In this document: positions 43,167-51,025 of the stretch, piece by piece
Numbering within the stretch: the first letter of the stretch is position 1
How the letters are laid out: each line of letters begins with the position of its first letter
NCBI RefSeq assembly: GCF_923079645.1
Contig: NZ_CAKLPY010000001.1
Span: 682,001 to 746,000 of the forward strand
Length of the DNA: 64,000 nucleotides
Source of the DNA: Emticicia aquatica
GTDB lineage: Bacteria; Bacteroidota; Bacteroidia; Cytophagales; Spirosomataceae
Direction of reading: 5' to 3'
Program-made: the position numbers and the translations under genes
Notes under the pieces: model-generated
Database searches by the model: none
What the model saw: only the letters and a program-made list of their open reading frames with translations
What the model was told of the DNA's origin: nothing

Positions 43167-44402
43167 TTAATACCTGTCTTCTTTTCGGTGAACTTTAAAT
43201 CTCCCTTTTATTTGGGCATTGGGGCGTTTTTTTTGCTCATTATCAAGCGGTAAATTTATTTTGTAACCTACTGTCACTTCGCCTTCAAATGTGCCTTCGA
43301 TAAATCCGCCAACAACATCATATCTCGAAACATTAACTTTCATTTCATTGGCATCGAAACTATATTCACAACCATCCCAACAATTAATTCCACCCGTAAA
43401 TGATGTTTTTTCTGCACCTTGAAAAACCTCAAATTCTCCTGTTTTTCTGATAAACGGAATCGTAATATCAAGAAAGCCTGTTTTGTTTTTTGTCGTAAAA
43501 TCATCGTCTTCTTGAATCAGAATTCTTGTCATAGCATTATCGGTAATGGCTGGATTCGGATGATTATTGAGCAGGTATCCAAACTCACCATCTTTAGAAT
43601 GTTTTAACTTAAAAGTTCGATTGTTAAAATCTCCACCATTGAGTGTAAATTCAATTTCATTGTTCCCTTCCAATGGTTTAGCTAGTGGTTTTTCTTTTAT
43701 AATCGACTGATTATTAGTTGGTTGGGTAATTTTGTTTTGCCCAACTAAAGCTTGTATTGCTTTTAAATCGGTGTTTTTTAGAAAGTAATCAACGACGGAA
43801 GGTGAACCTGTACAATCTAAATGGATCGTCTGAATTTGAGTCATTGGAACGCCCTTATTAATCGAAGTTTCTACTACATAATTCCTTCGATTCTCTTCTA
43901 AACTTTCATGTTTACTTATTTTCCAGCCATTTCCCATGAAGTATTTGGCTTCAAACGGACCTACCAAGCTTATATTAAATGGTGAGACGACTTTTATTTG
44001 TAGATTTTCGGCTTCAAATTCTGTAAAAAAAGAGTTGACCGTAACAACGATTTCGCACTCAGTTTCTGCCATCATTTTCTGAATGCCAAGTATATCAACA
44101 GCAACTTTCTTCCACTTTTCACGTTCTTGCTCACTTACGTTTTTTCGTTTATAATTAATTTTAAATTGATGTGTAAACGGGCTATTGGCAGCCTCCCCGC
44201 CATTATGAAACCACGTAATTCCATCAGTTTTTAATTCGTCTTCTATTTCCCAATTTTCTAAATCGTGTGGGAAAGCCTTTTTGATAATATTTTTTACTCT
44301 TTCGTCCTCATTTGTCTCCGAAACCAATGCAGGGCGACCTTCTTGTGCTGAAGTTTTGTTAAGAAACACAATAAAAAATATGATAGATAAGATAGTTTTC
44401 AT
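43167..44402 (-). CDS. Exported protein of unknown function
   Basis: 411 aa with a signal peptide (MKTILSIIFFIVFLNKTSAQ). The first half is polar (about 20-220). The second half has NGGDFNNRTFKLKHSKDGE, a CWDGCEYSF pair of Cys and the end FIEGTFEGEVTVGY ... AQIKGRFKVHRK, a beta-rich layout. The two flanking proteins show the same G-T-F/G-K-F C-terminal style, so the three may be structural relatives. No family is recognised. Confidence 0.78.
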   Translation of the reverse strand: MKTILSIIFFIVFLNKTSAQEGRPALVSETNEDERVKNIIKKAFPHDLENWEIEDELKTDGITWFHNGGEAANSPFTHQFKINYKRKNVSEQEREKWKKVAVDILGIQKMMAETECEIVVTVNSFFTEFEAENLQIKVVSPFNISLVGPFEAKYFMGNGWKISKHESLEENRRNYVVETSINKGVPMTQIQTIHLDCTGSPSVVDYFLKNTDLKAIQALVGQNKITQPTNNQSIIKEKPLAKPLEGNNEIEFTLNGGDFNNRTFKLKHSKDGEFGYLLNNHPNPAITDNAMTRILIQEDDDFTTKNKTGFLDITIPFIRKTGEFEVFQGAEKTSFTGGINCWDGCEYSFDANEMKVNVSRYDVVGGFIEGTFEGEVTVGYKINLPLDNEQKKRPNAQIKGRFKVHRKEDRY

Positions 44403-44421
44403 AGTAATTTAGGAGCTATAT

Positions 44422-44883
44422 TTATAATTTCATCGCTTTGGCTAATGCCTTCACTGCATCAATATTTGGTTGATTGGCACCATTTATATCAATGATTATT
44501 TTGTCGTCAATAGCCATTGAAGCAGTTGCTATCTTTGTGTTTTTCATAAATGTGATACTTCCTTTTGCTCTCCCGACTATAATTTTTTCGTAAAAATAGC
44601 CGCCAACCGAAGGGTCATCTCCTTGGTCATTTCCTCCTACACTCACAATGGTTGGATTGCCTTTGGTGTATTCAGTCAGAGTAATGGTAATTGTCAATTT
44701 CTGATTACTATATTTTTGTGAACAAGTATTCATTGGTGGCACACCAGCCATATTTAGGGAGTTGCAATCTGCTTTACCAACAGGTTTATAACCCATTGTT
44801 TCAGGTGGGAATTTATTTGATAATTGTGCAAAGCCTAAGTGGCTAAGAATCATTGAAATAGTTGTAAAAAGGAGCTTTTTCAT
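44422..44883 (-). CDS. Small exported protein of unknown function
   Basis: 153 aa, signal peptide MKKLLFTTISMILSHLGFAQ. The mature part has two Cys (ADCNSLNMAGVPPMNTCSQ), probably a disulfide, then an extended beta region (KLTITITLTEYTKGNPTIVSVGGND) and a C-terminal helix IDAVKALAKAMKL. It lies 2 bp after the first gene of the operon. Nothing in the sequence indicates activity. Confidence 0.78.
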   Translation of the reverse strand: MKKLLFTTISMILSHLGFAQLSNKFPPETMGYKPVGKADCNSLNMAGVPPMNTCSQKYSNQKLTITITLTEYTKGNPTIVSVGGNDQGDDPSVGGYFYEKIIVGRAKGSITFMKNTKIATASMAIDDKIIIDINGANQPNIDAVKALAKAMKL

Positions 44884-44885
44884 GT

Positions 44886-45389
44886 CTATTCTTCAATATA
44901 TTGTTCATTTTTCTTAAACATTGTTTTATTGCAAACCAAAGTGGCTTCTATCTTTACACCGTCACTTGTTTCTCCAACAATATGAGCATCGTAGCTTTTA
45001 CCATGTTTGGTCAGTGTACAAATGCCTTTTCCCAATTTTTTTGTAAAGCCGATCCCGCTGTTTCTTCCATCAATTTCATACTTTTTGCCAACTAAGATTT
45101 TTCCGAAAGCAACTTTAACATAAAAGGTATTTGTACCTTTTAAGGCAGCATCTTTATCATCAATGATTAATTGGAGGCTTGAAAATTCATTGTCTTTAGC
45201 ACCTTTTTGGGAAAATTGATTACCAAAAGATTTTTCACCAGTTAGTCCACAACTACAAGTAGTTTTTTCCGAATTAGTGGTATATTTCCCTGCATTTGCA
45301 CCACCAGTCATAATCAGTCTAATACTTGAATTTTGTGCGTTTGCGATGAATGAAAAAAAAAGCAGGGCGATAAAATGGAGTATTTTCAT
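44886..45389 (-). CDS. Small exported protein of unknown function, first gene of the operon
   Basis: 167 aa, signal peptide MKILHFIALLFFSFIANAQ. The mature protein begins with SSIRLIMTGGANAGKYT, has a CSCG pair and two late Cys (GICTL, EATLVC), and alternates polar and hydrophobic residues as in a beta barrel or sandwich. A minus-strand promoter box is at 45419-45426. The gene is divergent to the TPR kinase gene, which suggests shared control. Confidence 0.78.
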   Translation of the reverse strand: MKILHFIALLFFSFIANAQNSSIRLIMTGGANAGKYTTNSEKTTCSCGLTGEKSFGNQFSQKGAKDNEFSSLQLIIDDKDAALKGTNTFYVKVAFGKILVGKKYEIDGRNSGIGFTKKLGKGICTLTKHGKSYDAHIVGETSDGVKIEATLVCNKTMFKKNEQYIEE

Positions 45390-45418
45390 GGTTGATTCGA
45401 TTATTTTTATTGATGGGT

Positions 45419-45426
45419 CAAAATTA
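45419..45426 (-). promoter_or_regulatory. -7 box of the exported-protein operon promoter
   Basis: CAAAATTA reads TAATTTTG on the minus strand, an exact TAnnTTTG box. The -33 partner (CAAA at 45454-45457) is 27 bp away, further than usual. It lies 30 bp before the operon. Confidence 0.5.
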
Positions 45427-45486
45427 TAAGTTGAAAAATTATTTTTTTTCCACCAAAAGGGGGAATTTTAATAGTTTATAAAGCAG

Positions 45487-45494
45487 TACCTTTG
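45487..45494 (+). promoter_or_regulatory. -7 box of the histidine kinase promoter
   Basis: TACCTTTG is an exact TAnnTTTG box, 31 bp before the kinase ATG. No clear TTTG is seen at the -33 position. Confidence 0.5.
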
Positions 45495-45525
45495 AAACAT
45501 TATTCAGAAGCAGAATCTTGACACT

Positions 45526-47496
45526 ATGAAGCTGATAGACAGAGTTTTATGTATCTTTATTATTTCGTTTTTGTGCTTTCAATCAATGGCACAAACGGGC
45601 GAATTAGCTCCGCTTCTCGAAAAACTAAAATCCCCAAAACAAGATACAAATCGAGTAAAATTGTTAAATAAAATTGGAGATGAATATGCTTATAATGATA
45701 TAAAAACTGCCCGAAAATATTACCTCGAAGGCTACGAATTGAGCAAGAAATTGTCTTTTTTACGTGGAATTGTACGATACTTTTCAAGTGAAGGAGAATT
45801 GTTAAATCTAGAAGGGAAATATGACCAAACATTACTTTTGTTGCGGGAAGGAGTGAGGCTTAGTATCGAAAAAAAGGATAAAATGCGTGAAGGTATTATG
45901 TACGAAAACATGGGAAACACTTTTGCCTTAATGCCAAAACTCGATTCTGCAACAACCTATTATTTCAAAGCATTACCTATTTTTGAATCTTTTCGAGATA
46001 GCATAAAGACAGCCAATGTTTATAATGACTTGAGTTCAGTTTTTACTCAAACTGATAAACAAGAAACTGCTCTTAAATACATTAATCAAGCGATTTCAAT
46101 AAGTCGAAAATTTGAAGATGGATTTTATCTGAGTCATTTAATAAACAAAGAGGGTATTTTGTGGAAACTTAAACGGAGAAAAGAAGCTGAAACCGTTAAT
46201 AATCAAATCATTGCGTTGGCAAATAAACTTAATGATACTATTGCAATGGCCGATGCATTACAGAATTTTTGTGACCACGATGTTGAAACCCAACATTCTG
46301 AAAACCTACTGAAACATGCTACTGAACTGGCTAAATTGAGTCCACAACTTCAATCGGCCGAACGAACTTCTTTGGCTGATTATTGGCTTTCAGTGGCTTA
46401 TTACTATAATCATAATTACGCAACAGCTCTCAATTATATTAAAAAAGCGGTCGAAAAAGACGAAAAACTAAAGAATATCAACCATTTACAACTATATTAT
46501 ATCCAATATGCTAAACTGCTTTTAGTCAATAATCAAGACCCAATTTTGGCTGAAAAATACAATAATTTAGCTGATTCACTGCGTAATATTAGCTTAAACA
46601 ATGCTATTATGAAAAACACTAAAGAACTCGAAACTAAATATGAAACCGAAAAAAAGGAAGTTGCTTTGAAACAACTTTCAGATGAAAATCAATACAGAAA
46701 GCGATTGATTAGCTTGCTTATTTTTTCGGTCTTTGTTTTGGTTGGGGCATTAATATTCTTTGGCTTGTGGATACATAACCGCAATCGCATAAGGAAGCAG
46801 GAACAGATTTTACATGAACAGAAACTACGACAGCTTGAAAATGAAAAACGGTTATTGGCTAGTCGAGCAGTATTACAAGGACAAGATGAAGAACGAAGCC
46901 GATTGGCAAAAGATTTGCATGATGGGCTTGGCGGGATATTATCAAGTGTTAAATATTCATTTCTTACTATGAAACAGTCATTTATACTTCAAGAAGAACA
47001 CGCTTTGGCATTTGAAAAAAGTATGAATTTATTGGATTCGTCTCTTGCAGAGTTGAGGCGAGTATCGCACAATATGATGCCAGAAAGTTTAGTTAAATTA
47101 GGTATTCAAGATGCTTTGAGAGATTATATTCATACAATTTCTGAAAATATTAGTATCAAATTTACTTATCAAAGTTTTGGATTAGATACAGTTCTTTTAG
47201 AAAATATTTATAAAACTACAATTTTTCGGGTAATTCAGGAATTAACAACTAATGTAATTCGACATTCAAAGGCTACCGAAGCGATGGTACAAGTAATGAT
47301 AGAAAATAACCAAATCAATATTACAATCGAAGATAATGGAATTGGTTTCGACCCTAAAGAAGTAAATAAATCCAAAAGCATGGGTATTCTGAATCTATAT
47401 CACCGAATAGAGTACCTTAAAGGCAAAGTTGATTTACAGACCAAAACCAACGAAGGTTGCTCATATTATATTGAAATACCGATTCAAAATATATGA
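45526..47496 (+). CDS. TPR-containing sensor histidine kinase (NarL/LuxR-type HisKA_3)
   Basis: 656 aa. A signal peptide (IDRVLCIFIISFLCFQSMAQ) leads into a periplasmic TPR region of about 340 residues (repeats such as YLEGYELSKKLSFLRGIVRYFSSEGELLNLEGKYDQT and TALKYINQAISISRKFEDG). A transmembrane helix lies at about 394-415 (LISLLIFSVFVLVGALIFFGLWI). The HisKA_3 phospho-acceptor His465 is in RLAKDLHDGLGG, and the HATPase has VIRHSKATEAMV and DNGIGFDPKEV. It pairs with the LuxR-type regulator downstream. The signal is unknown. Confidence 0.94.
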   Translation: MKLIDRVLCIFIISFLCFQSMAQTGELAPLLEKLKSPKQDTNRVKLLNKIGDEYAYNDIKTARKYYLEGYELSKKLSFLRGIVRYFSSEGELLNLEGKYDQTLLLLREGVRLSIEKKDKMREGIMYENMGNTFALMPKLDSATTYYFKALPIFESFRDSIKTANVYNDLSSVFTQTDKQETALKYINQAISISRKFEDGFYLSHLINKEGILWKLKRRKEAETVNNQIIALANKLNDTIAMADALQNFCDHDVETQHSENLLKHATELAKLSPQLQSAERTSLADYWLSVAYYYNHNYATALNYIKKAVEKDEKLKNINHLQLYYIQYAKLLLVNNQDPILAEKYNNLADSLRNISLNNAIMKNTKELETKYETEKKEVALKQLSDENQYRKRLISLLIFSVFVLVGALIFFGLWIHNRNRIRKQEQILHEQKLRQLENEKRLLASRAVLQGQDEERSRLAKDLHDGLGGILSSVKYSFLTMKQSFILQEEHALAFEKSMNLLDSSLAELRRVSHNMMPESLVKLGIQDALRDYIHTISENISIKFTYQSFGLDTVLLENIYKTTIFRVIQELTTNVIRHSKATEAMVQVMIENNQINITIEDNGIGFDPKEVNKSKSMGILNLYHRIEYLKGKVDLQTKTNEGCSYYIEIPIQNI

Positions 47497-47547
47497 TTTA
47501 TAAGGTCATTTTTAGTAAATTATTATACAATAAATGAGGTTAAGCGT

Positions 47548-48162
47548 ATGATTGAAATATTTTTGGTTGAAGACCATCCGCTTGTTACAGAAGGTATAAA
47601 AGCAATTTTTGAGCGTCAAAAAGACCTCAATTGCTCAAATTATTTTGATAATGGTAAAGATTTACTAACGAAACTCAATTATATTCAACCCGATGTGATT
47701 GTATTGGATATAAATTTGCCAGACATTAATGGAATTGACCTCTGTAAAATGATCAAGGAAAAATTCTCAAATATTCATGTAATCGCATTAAGTATTAATA
47801 ATGAAAAAGGTATCATTAAAAAAATGCTTGAAAACGGTGCGAGTGGTTATATATTAAAAGATGCTGCTCAGTATGAAATTGTTGATGCTATCAGAACAGT
47901 TGTTCAAAGAAAAAACTATTTTAGTCTCTCTGCTTCAACAACGCTCAAAAAGCCTGACGAAAAAGTGTTGCCTTCACTTACACGTAGAGAAAAAGAAATA
48001 TTAGTGAAAATTGCAGATGGTTTAACTAACCAGCAAATTGCCGATTTACTTTTTGTTGATGTCAGTACTGTGAGTAGCCATCGAAAAAATATGCTTGCTA
48101 AATATGATGTCCAGAATACTGCTCAATTGATTAAGTTAGCTATTACAGAGAAATTAATTTAA
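47548..48162 (+). CDS. NarL/LuxR-type response regulator
   Basis: 204 aa. Receiver domain 1-120 with the acidic pair Glu8-Asp9 and phospho-acceptor Asp54 (VIVLDINLPDINGIDLC), and the Lys at ASGYILKDA near 103. The DNA-binding domain (LTRREKEILVKIADGLTNQQIADLLFVDVSTVSSHRKNMLAKYDV) is near 147-190. It is 51 bp after the kinase gene, an orthodox partner pair. It probably controls the divergent exported-protein operon, by inference. Confidence 0.95.
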   Translation: MIEIFLVEDHPLVTEGIKAIFERQKDLNCSNYFDNGKDLLTKLNYIQPDVIVLDINLPDINGIDLCKMIKEKFSNIHVIALSINNEKGIIKKMLENGASGYILKDAAQYEIVDAIRTVVQRKNYFSLSASTTLKKPDEKVLPSLTRREKEILVKIADGLTNQQIADLLFVDVSTVSSHRKNMLAKYDVQNTAQLIKLAITEKLI

Positions 48163-48171
48163 GGTAAAAAT

Positions 48172-48210
48172 AAAAAAGCGTGCATCTCATTAGAAATGCA
48201 CGCTTTTTTT
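48172..48210. terminator. Bidirectional terminator between the regulator gene and rplI
   Basis: 48172-48185 (AAAAAAGCGTGCAT) and 48196-48209 are exact reverse complements with a 10-nt loop and A6/T7 tails on both sides. Confidence 0.92.
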
Positions 48211-48226
48211 ATATCAAACAAAAGTC

Positions 48227-48670
48227 TTACGCTTCAGCAACAACGCTAACAGCAACTTTGTGTTTAACTTCTTTGTGAAGGTCAAGAATCGCTGAGAAAT
48301 CACCAATGAATTTCACATCATCCATCGCAATTTTCTTGCGGTCGATATCGAATCCTTTTTCTTTCAAGTAATCAGAGATTTGAGTGTTAGTCACACGTCC
48401 AAAAATTTTACCGCTTTCGCCAGTTTTCATTGGAATAGTGATAACCATTTCTCCGATTTGTTCTGCCATTGTTAAAGCAGCAGTCTTGATTTTTTCTGCT
48501 TTGTGAGCAGCTTGTTTAAGATTTTCAGCTAAAATCTTACGGTTTGATTCAGTAGCTAACTGAGCAAAACCTTGTGGAATTAGATAATTACGACCGTATC
48601 CTGGTTTTACAGAAATCAAATCGTTTTTATATCCAAGACCAGCAATATCAGTTTTTAATATTATGTCCAT
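48227..48670 (-). CDS. rplI: 50S ribosomal protein L9
   Basis: 147 aa. The N-terminal domain MDIILKTDIAGLGYKNDLISVKPGYGRNYLIPQG is standard, with the long helix connector and a C-terminal domain (GESGKIFGRVTNTQISDYLKEKGFDIDRKKI). L9 limits frameshifting. It is the last gene of rpsF-rpsR-rplI (minus), with a 93-bp spacer to rpsR that holds heptad repeats. Confidence 0.97.
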   Translation of the reverse strand: MDIILKTDIAGLGYKNDLISVKPGYGRNYLIPQGFAQLATESNRKILAENLKQAAHKAEKIKTAALTMAEQIGEMVITIPMKTGESGKIFGRVTNTQISDYLKEKGFDIDRKKIAMDDVKFIGDFSAILDLHKEVKHKVAVSVVAEA

Positions 48671-48673
48671 TTC

Positions 48674-48701
48674 AATTATGAATTATAAATTATGAATTAT
48701 G
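48674..48701. repeat. Tandem 7-bp repeat (AATTATG)4
   Basis: AATTATG, AATTATA, AATTATG, AATTATG without gaps, 4 bp upstream of the rplI start codon (minus strand). Confidence 0.85.
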
Positions 48702-48737
48702 AATTTAAAATTAAGAATGATGAGCCACCGTGTGATT

Positions 48738-48765
48738 CAAAATTCAGAACTCAAAACTCAGAACT
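48738..48765. repeat. Tandem 7-bp repeat (CAAAATT/CAGAACT)
   Basis: CAAAATT, CAGAACT, CAAAACT, CAGAACT in register. CAGAACT is the same unit as in the array before rpsS at 14925-14952. The array straddles the stop codon of rpsR. Confidence 0.8.
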
Positions 48766-49033
48766 ATTTCAAACCGTCAGCTACGAATGGCATCAAAGCT
48801 AAGTGTCTTGCACGTTTGATTGCTACCGATACTTTACGTTGAAATTTAAGGCTATTGCCTGAAAGACGACGAGGAAGGATTTTTCCTTGCTCATTCACAA
48901 ACTTCAACAAAAAGTTTGCATCTTTATAATCTACATATTTAATACCTGCTTTTTTGAAACGGCAGTATTTTTTGCGAGCCTGGTCTTTTCTGTCCACAGG
49001 GTCGTTTACGAGTGACATTGCGTTGTTTCTCAT
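48764..49033 (-). CDS. rpsR: 30S ribosomal protein S18
   Basis: 89 aa. The S18 core [62 protein letters not shown] is intact; the first 15 residues ([17 protein letters not shown]) exceed the shorter family members. S18 dimerises with S6 on the 30S platform. Its ATG lies 2 bp after the end of rpsF, so translational coupling is likely. Confidence 0.96.
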   Translation of the reverse strand: MRNNAMSLVNDPVDRKDQARKKYCRFKKAGIKYVDYKDANFLLKFVNEQGKILPRRLSGNSLKFQRKVSVAIKRARHLALMPFVADGLK

Positions 49034-49034
49034 C

Positions 49035-49427
49035 TTAGTTTTGTGTTTCGGTTGATGCTTCCGCTTTTGGAGCTGATTCTACATTTTTTCTACCAATTAA
49101 GCCTTTGCTACGGCGTTCGCTATAATCAATGGCATATTTGTCTAATTTCGTAGTCAAATAACGCATCACACGCTCATCACGTTTGTACTCAGTTTCTAAA
49201 GTTGCAACAGTTGTTGGAGCAGCTTTGAATTGAACTAATTGATAATACCCCGTATTCTTGTGCTGAATAGTGTAGGCCAATTTACGAAGTCCCCAATGTT
49301 CTTCGTGAACGATTTCTGCACCTGAATCAGTCAATGTTTTTTTGAATTTTTCGACAGCTTCCTTTATCTGAGTTTCAGATAAAACGGGAGTTAGGATGAA
49401 AACTGTCTCATACTGGTTTTGAAACAT
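49035..49427 (-). CDS. rpsF: 30S ribosomal protein S6
   Basis: 130 aa. [34 protein letters not shown] opens the protein, and [46 protein letters not shown] is the conserved core. A short unstructured end follows. S6 binds S18. First gene of the rpsF-rpsR-rplI unit; no single-stranded-DNA-binding gene lies between, as it often does in other bacteria. Confidence 0.97.
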   Translation of the reverse strand: MFQNQYETVFILTPVLSETQIKEAVEKFKKTLTDSGAEIVHEEHWGLRKLAYTIQHKNTGYYQLVQFKAAPTTVATLETEYKRDERVMRYLTTKLDKYAIDYSERRSKGLIGRKNVESAPKAEASTETQN

Positions 49428-49577
49428 ACTAAAAACAGTGTTAAATGATAAAATTTATTTTTCTCAAAATGAGGGTGCAAAGGTACTGATAATAATATGA
49501 AATGAAAAATGTAGAGAAGAAAAATTAATATTTTCTTTTAAAATAATTTCTTTTTGAAAATAATTAGTGCTTTTTAC

Positions 49578-50024
49578 TCAATTATTACCTTTTGGAAGGT
49601 CTTTGATTTGTATAAATGTACCGTTGTCAAAATTAATTTTGAAACAAAATGTGTTGATTCCATTCGTAACGACTACAAAAGGACATTTCATCGTAAGGTT
49701 ATATCGAGAGGCTTGCTCAACAACTGCTTGATTGATTGGAACATCGAAAGCTTTGCATTCTACCAACAAAAATGGACTTCCATCTTTATCAAAAACCACA
49801 ATATCGGTGCGTTTTTGCAAGCGATTGTAAGCTAATCCGCCTTCAAGGCGAAGAAGGTTTTTTGAAAAACCGTAGTGTGTAATGAGTAAATTGATAAAAT
49901 GCTGCCTGACCCACTCTTCAGGAGTCAGTACCAAATATTTTTTACGTATAATATCAAAAATATAGGTTTTGCCTTCAATTTCCTTAGTTTTGTAAGTATA
50001 TGAAGGAAGATTCAGATTAACCAT
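49578..50024 (-). CDS. Solitary type I restriction HsdR N-terminal-like nuclease-fold protein
   Basis: 148 aa. The HsdR N-terminal (HSDR_N_2) domain has a PD-(D/E)xK-like core: RTDIVVFDKDGSPFLLVECKAFDVP (Asp, then Glu-x-Lys). The catalytic set looks complete. No HsdM or HsdS lies nearby, so it is not a restriction system. Stand-alone forms are common in Bacteroidota with unknown role, perhaps in nucleic-acid handling. Confidence 0.85.
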   Translation of the reverse strand: MVNLNLPSYTYKTKEIEGKTYIFDIIRKKYLVLTPEEWVRQHFINLLITHYGFSKNLLRLEGGLAYNRLQKRTDIVVFDKDGSPFLLVECKAFDVPINQAVVEQASRYNLTMKCPFVVVTNGINTFCFKINFDNGTFIQIKDLPKGNN

Positions 50025-50173
50025 TTCTGGATAAATTTTATATCGTAAGGAACTATTTGAAAAGTTTTTGGCTTTTAGTCTCTAATATCTTGACTTGTAG
50101 CTAAAAAACGTCAAAAAATTTTCTACTTTCAGTTTATTAAAGCATTTCACAACAAATTTACGTCATTAATATT

Positions 50174-50947
50174 ATGCAAACAAAAGAAGACATTGTTAAA
50201 AACTGGTTGCCACGCTACACTGGTACACCACTCGAAGAGTTTAGACCATATATATTGCTCACAAATTTTGGAAATTACGTTGAGTTATTCGCTCAAAAAT
50301 ATAATGTCGAAATAAAAGGAAAAGACCGTGCAATGCAGACGGCTTCTGCTGGAAATATTACAATCATTAATTTTGGAATGGGAAGTGCAGTCGCTGCCAC
50401 TGTGATGGATTTACTTTCGGCAGTTTCCCCAAAAGCGGTTCTTTTTCTCGGAAAATGTGGAGGATTAAAAAAATCAACCCAATTAGGAGATTTGATTTTG
50501 CCAATTGCAGCAATCAGAGGCGATGGCACAAGCAATGATTATGCTCGTCCTGAGATTCCTGCTTTACCGTCGTTTCGTTTGCAAAGAGCAGTGAGTTCGA
50601 TGATTAAAAAACATGAACTAGACTATCAAACTGGTACTGTTTATACAACAAATCGCCGAGTTTGGGAGCATGATGCTACATTTAAAGATTATTTGCGTGA
50701 ACTTAGAGCCATGGCAATTGATATGGAGACGGCCACTATTTTTATAGTTGGTTTTGTAAATGCCATTCCGCATGGTGCGTTACTACTTGTTTCAGATAAT
50801 CCGATGACGCCAGATGGCGTAAAAACAGAGGAAAGTGATAAGAAAGTAACAGGTAATTTCGTAGAAAAACATTTACAAATCGGCATTGATTCTTTGGATG
50901 AATTAGCAAATTCGGGCGAATCAGTCAAACATTTAAGATTTGAGTAA
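50174..50947 (+). CDS. amn: AMP nucleosidase
   Basis: 257 aa, the short phosphorylase/MTAN-fold type used by Bacteroidota. It hydrolyses AMP to adenine and ribose-5-phosphate. The nucleoside-binding parts are seen at GKCGGLKKSTQLGDLILPIAAIRGDGTSNDY, at AIDMETATIFIVG (Met-Glu contacts the ribose), and at LLLVSDNPMTPDGVK with the catalytic Asp. E. coli Amn is larger (484 aa) because of an extra N-terminal domain that is absent here. Confidence 0.93.
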   Translation: MQTKEDIVKNWLPRYTGTPLEEFRPYILLTNFGNYVELFAQKYNVEIKGKDRAMQTASAGNITIINFGMGSAVAATVMDLLSAVSPKAVLFLGKCGGLKKSTQLGDLILPIAAIRGDGTSNDYARPEIPALPSFRLQRAVSSMIKKHELDYQTGTVYTTNRRVWEHDATFKDYLRELRAMAIDMETATIFIVGFVNAIPHGALLLVSDNPMTPDGVKTEESDKKVTGNFVEKHLQIGIDSLDELANSGESVKHLRFE

Positions 50948-51025
50948 AATTTTTGAAGTCATTTGTTGCCATTTCTGAATGATAGCATGAGTATAGATTA
51001 AAATAAAAATACATCAACAAATTTT

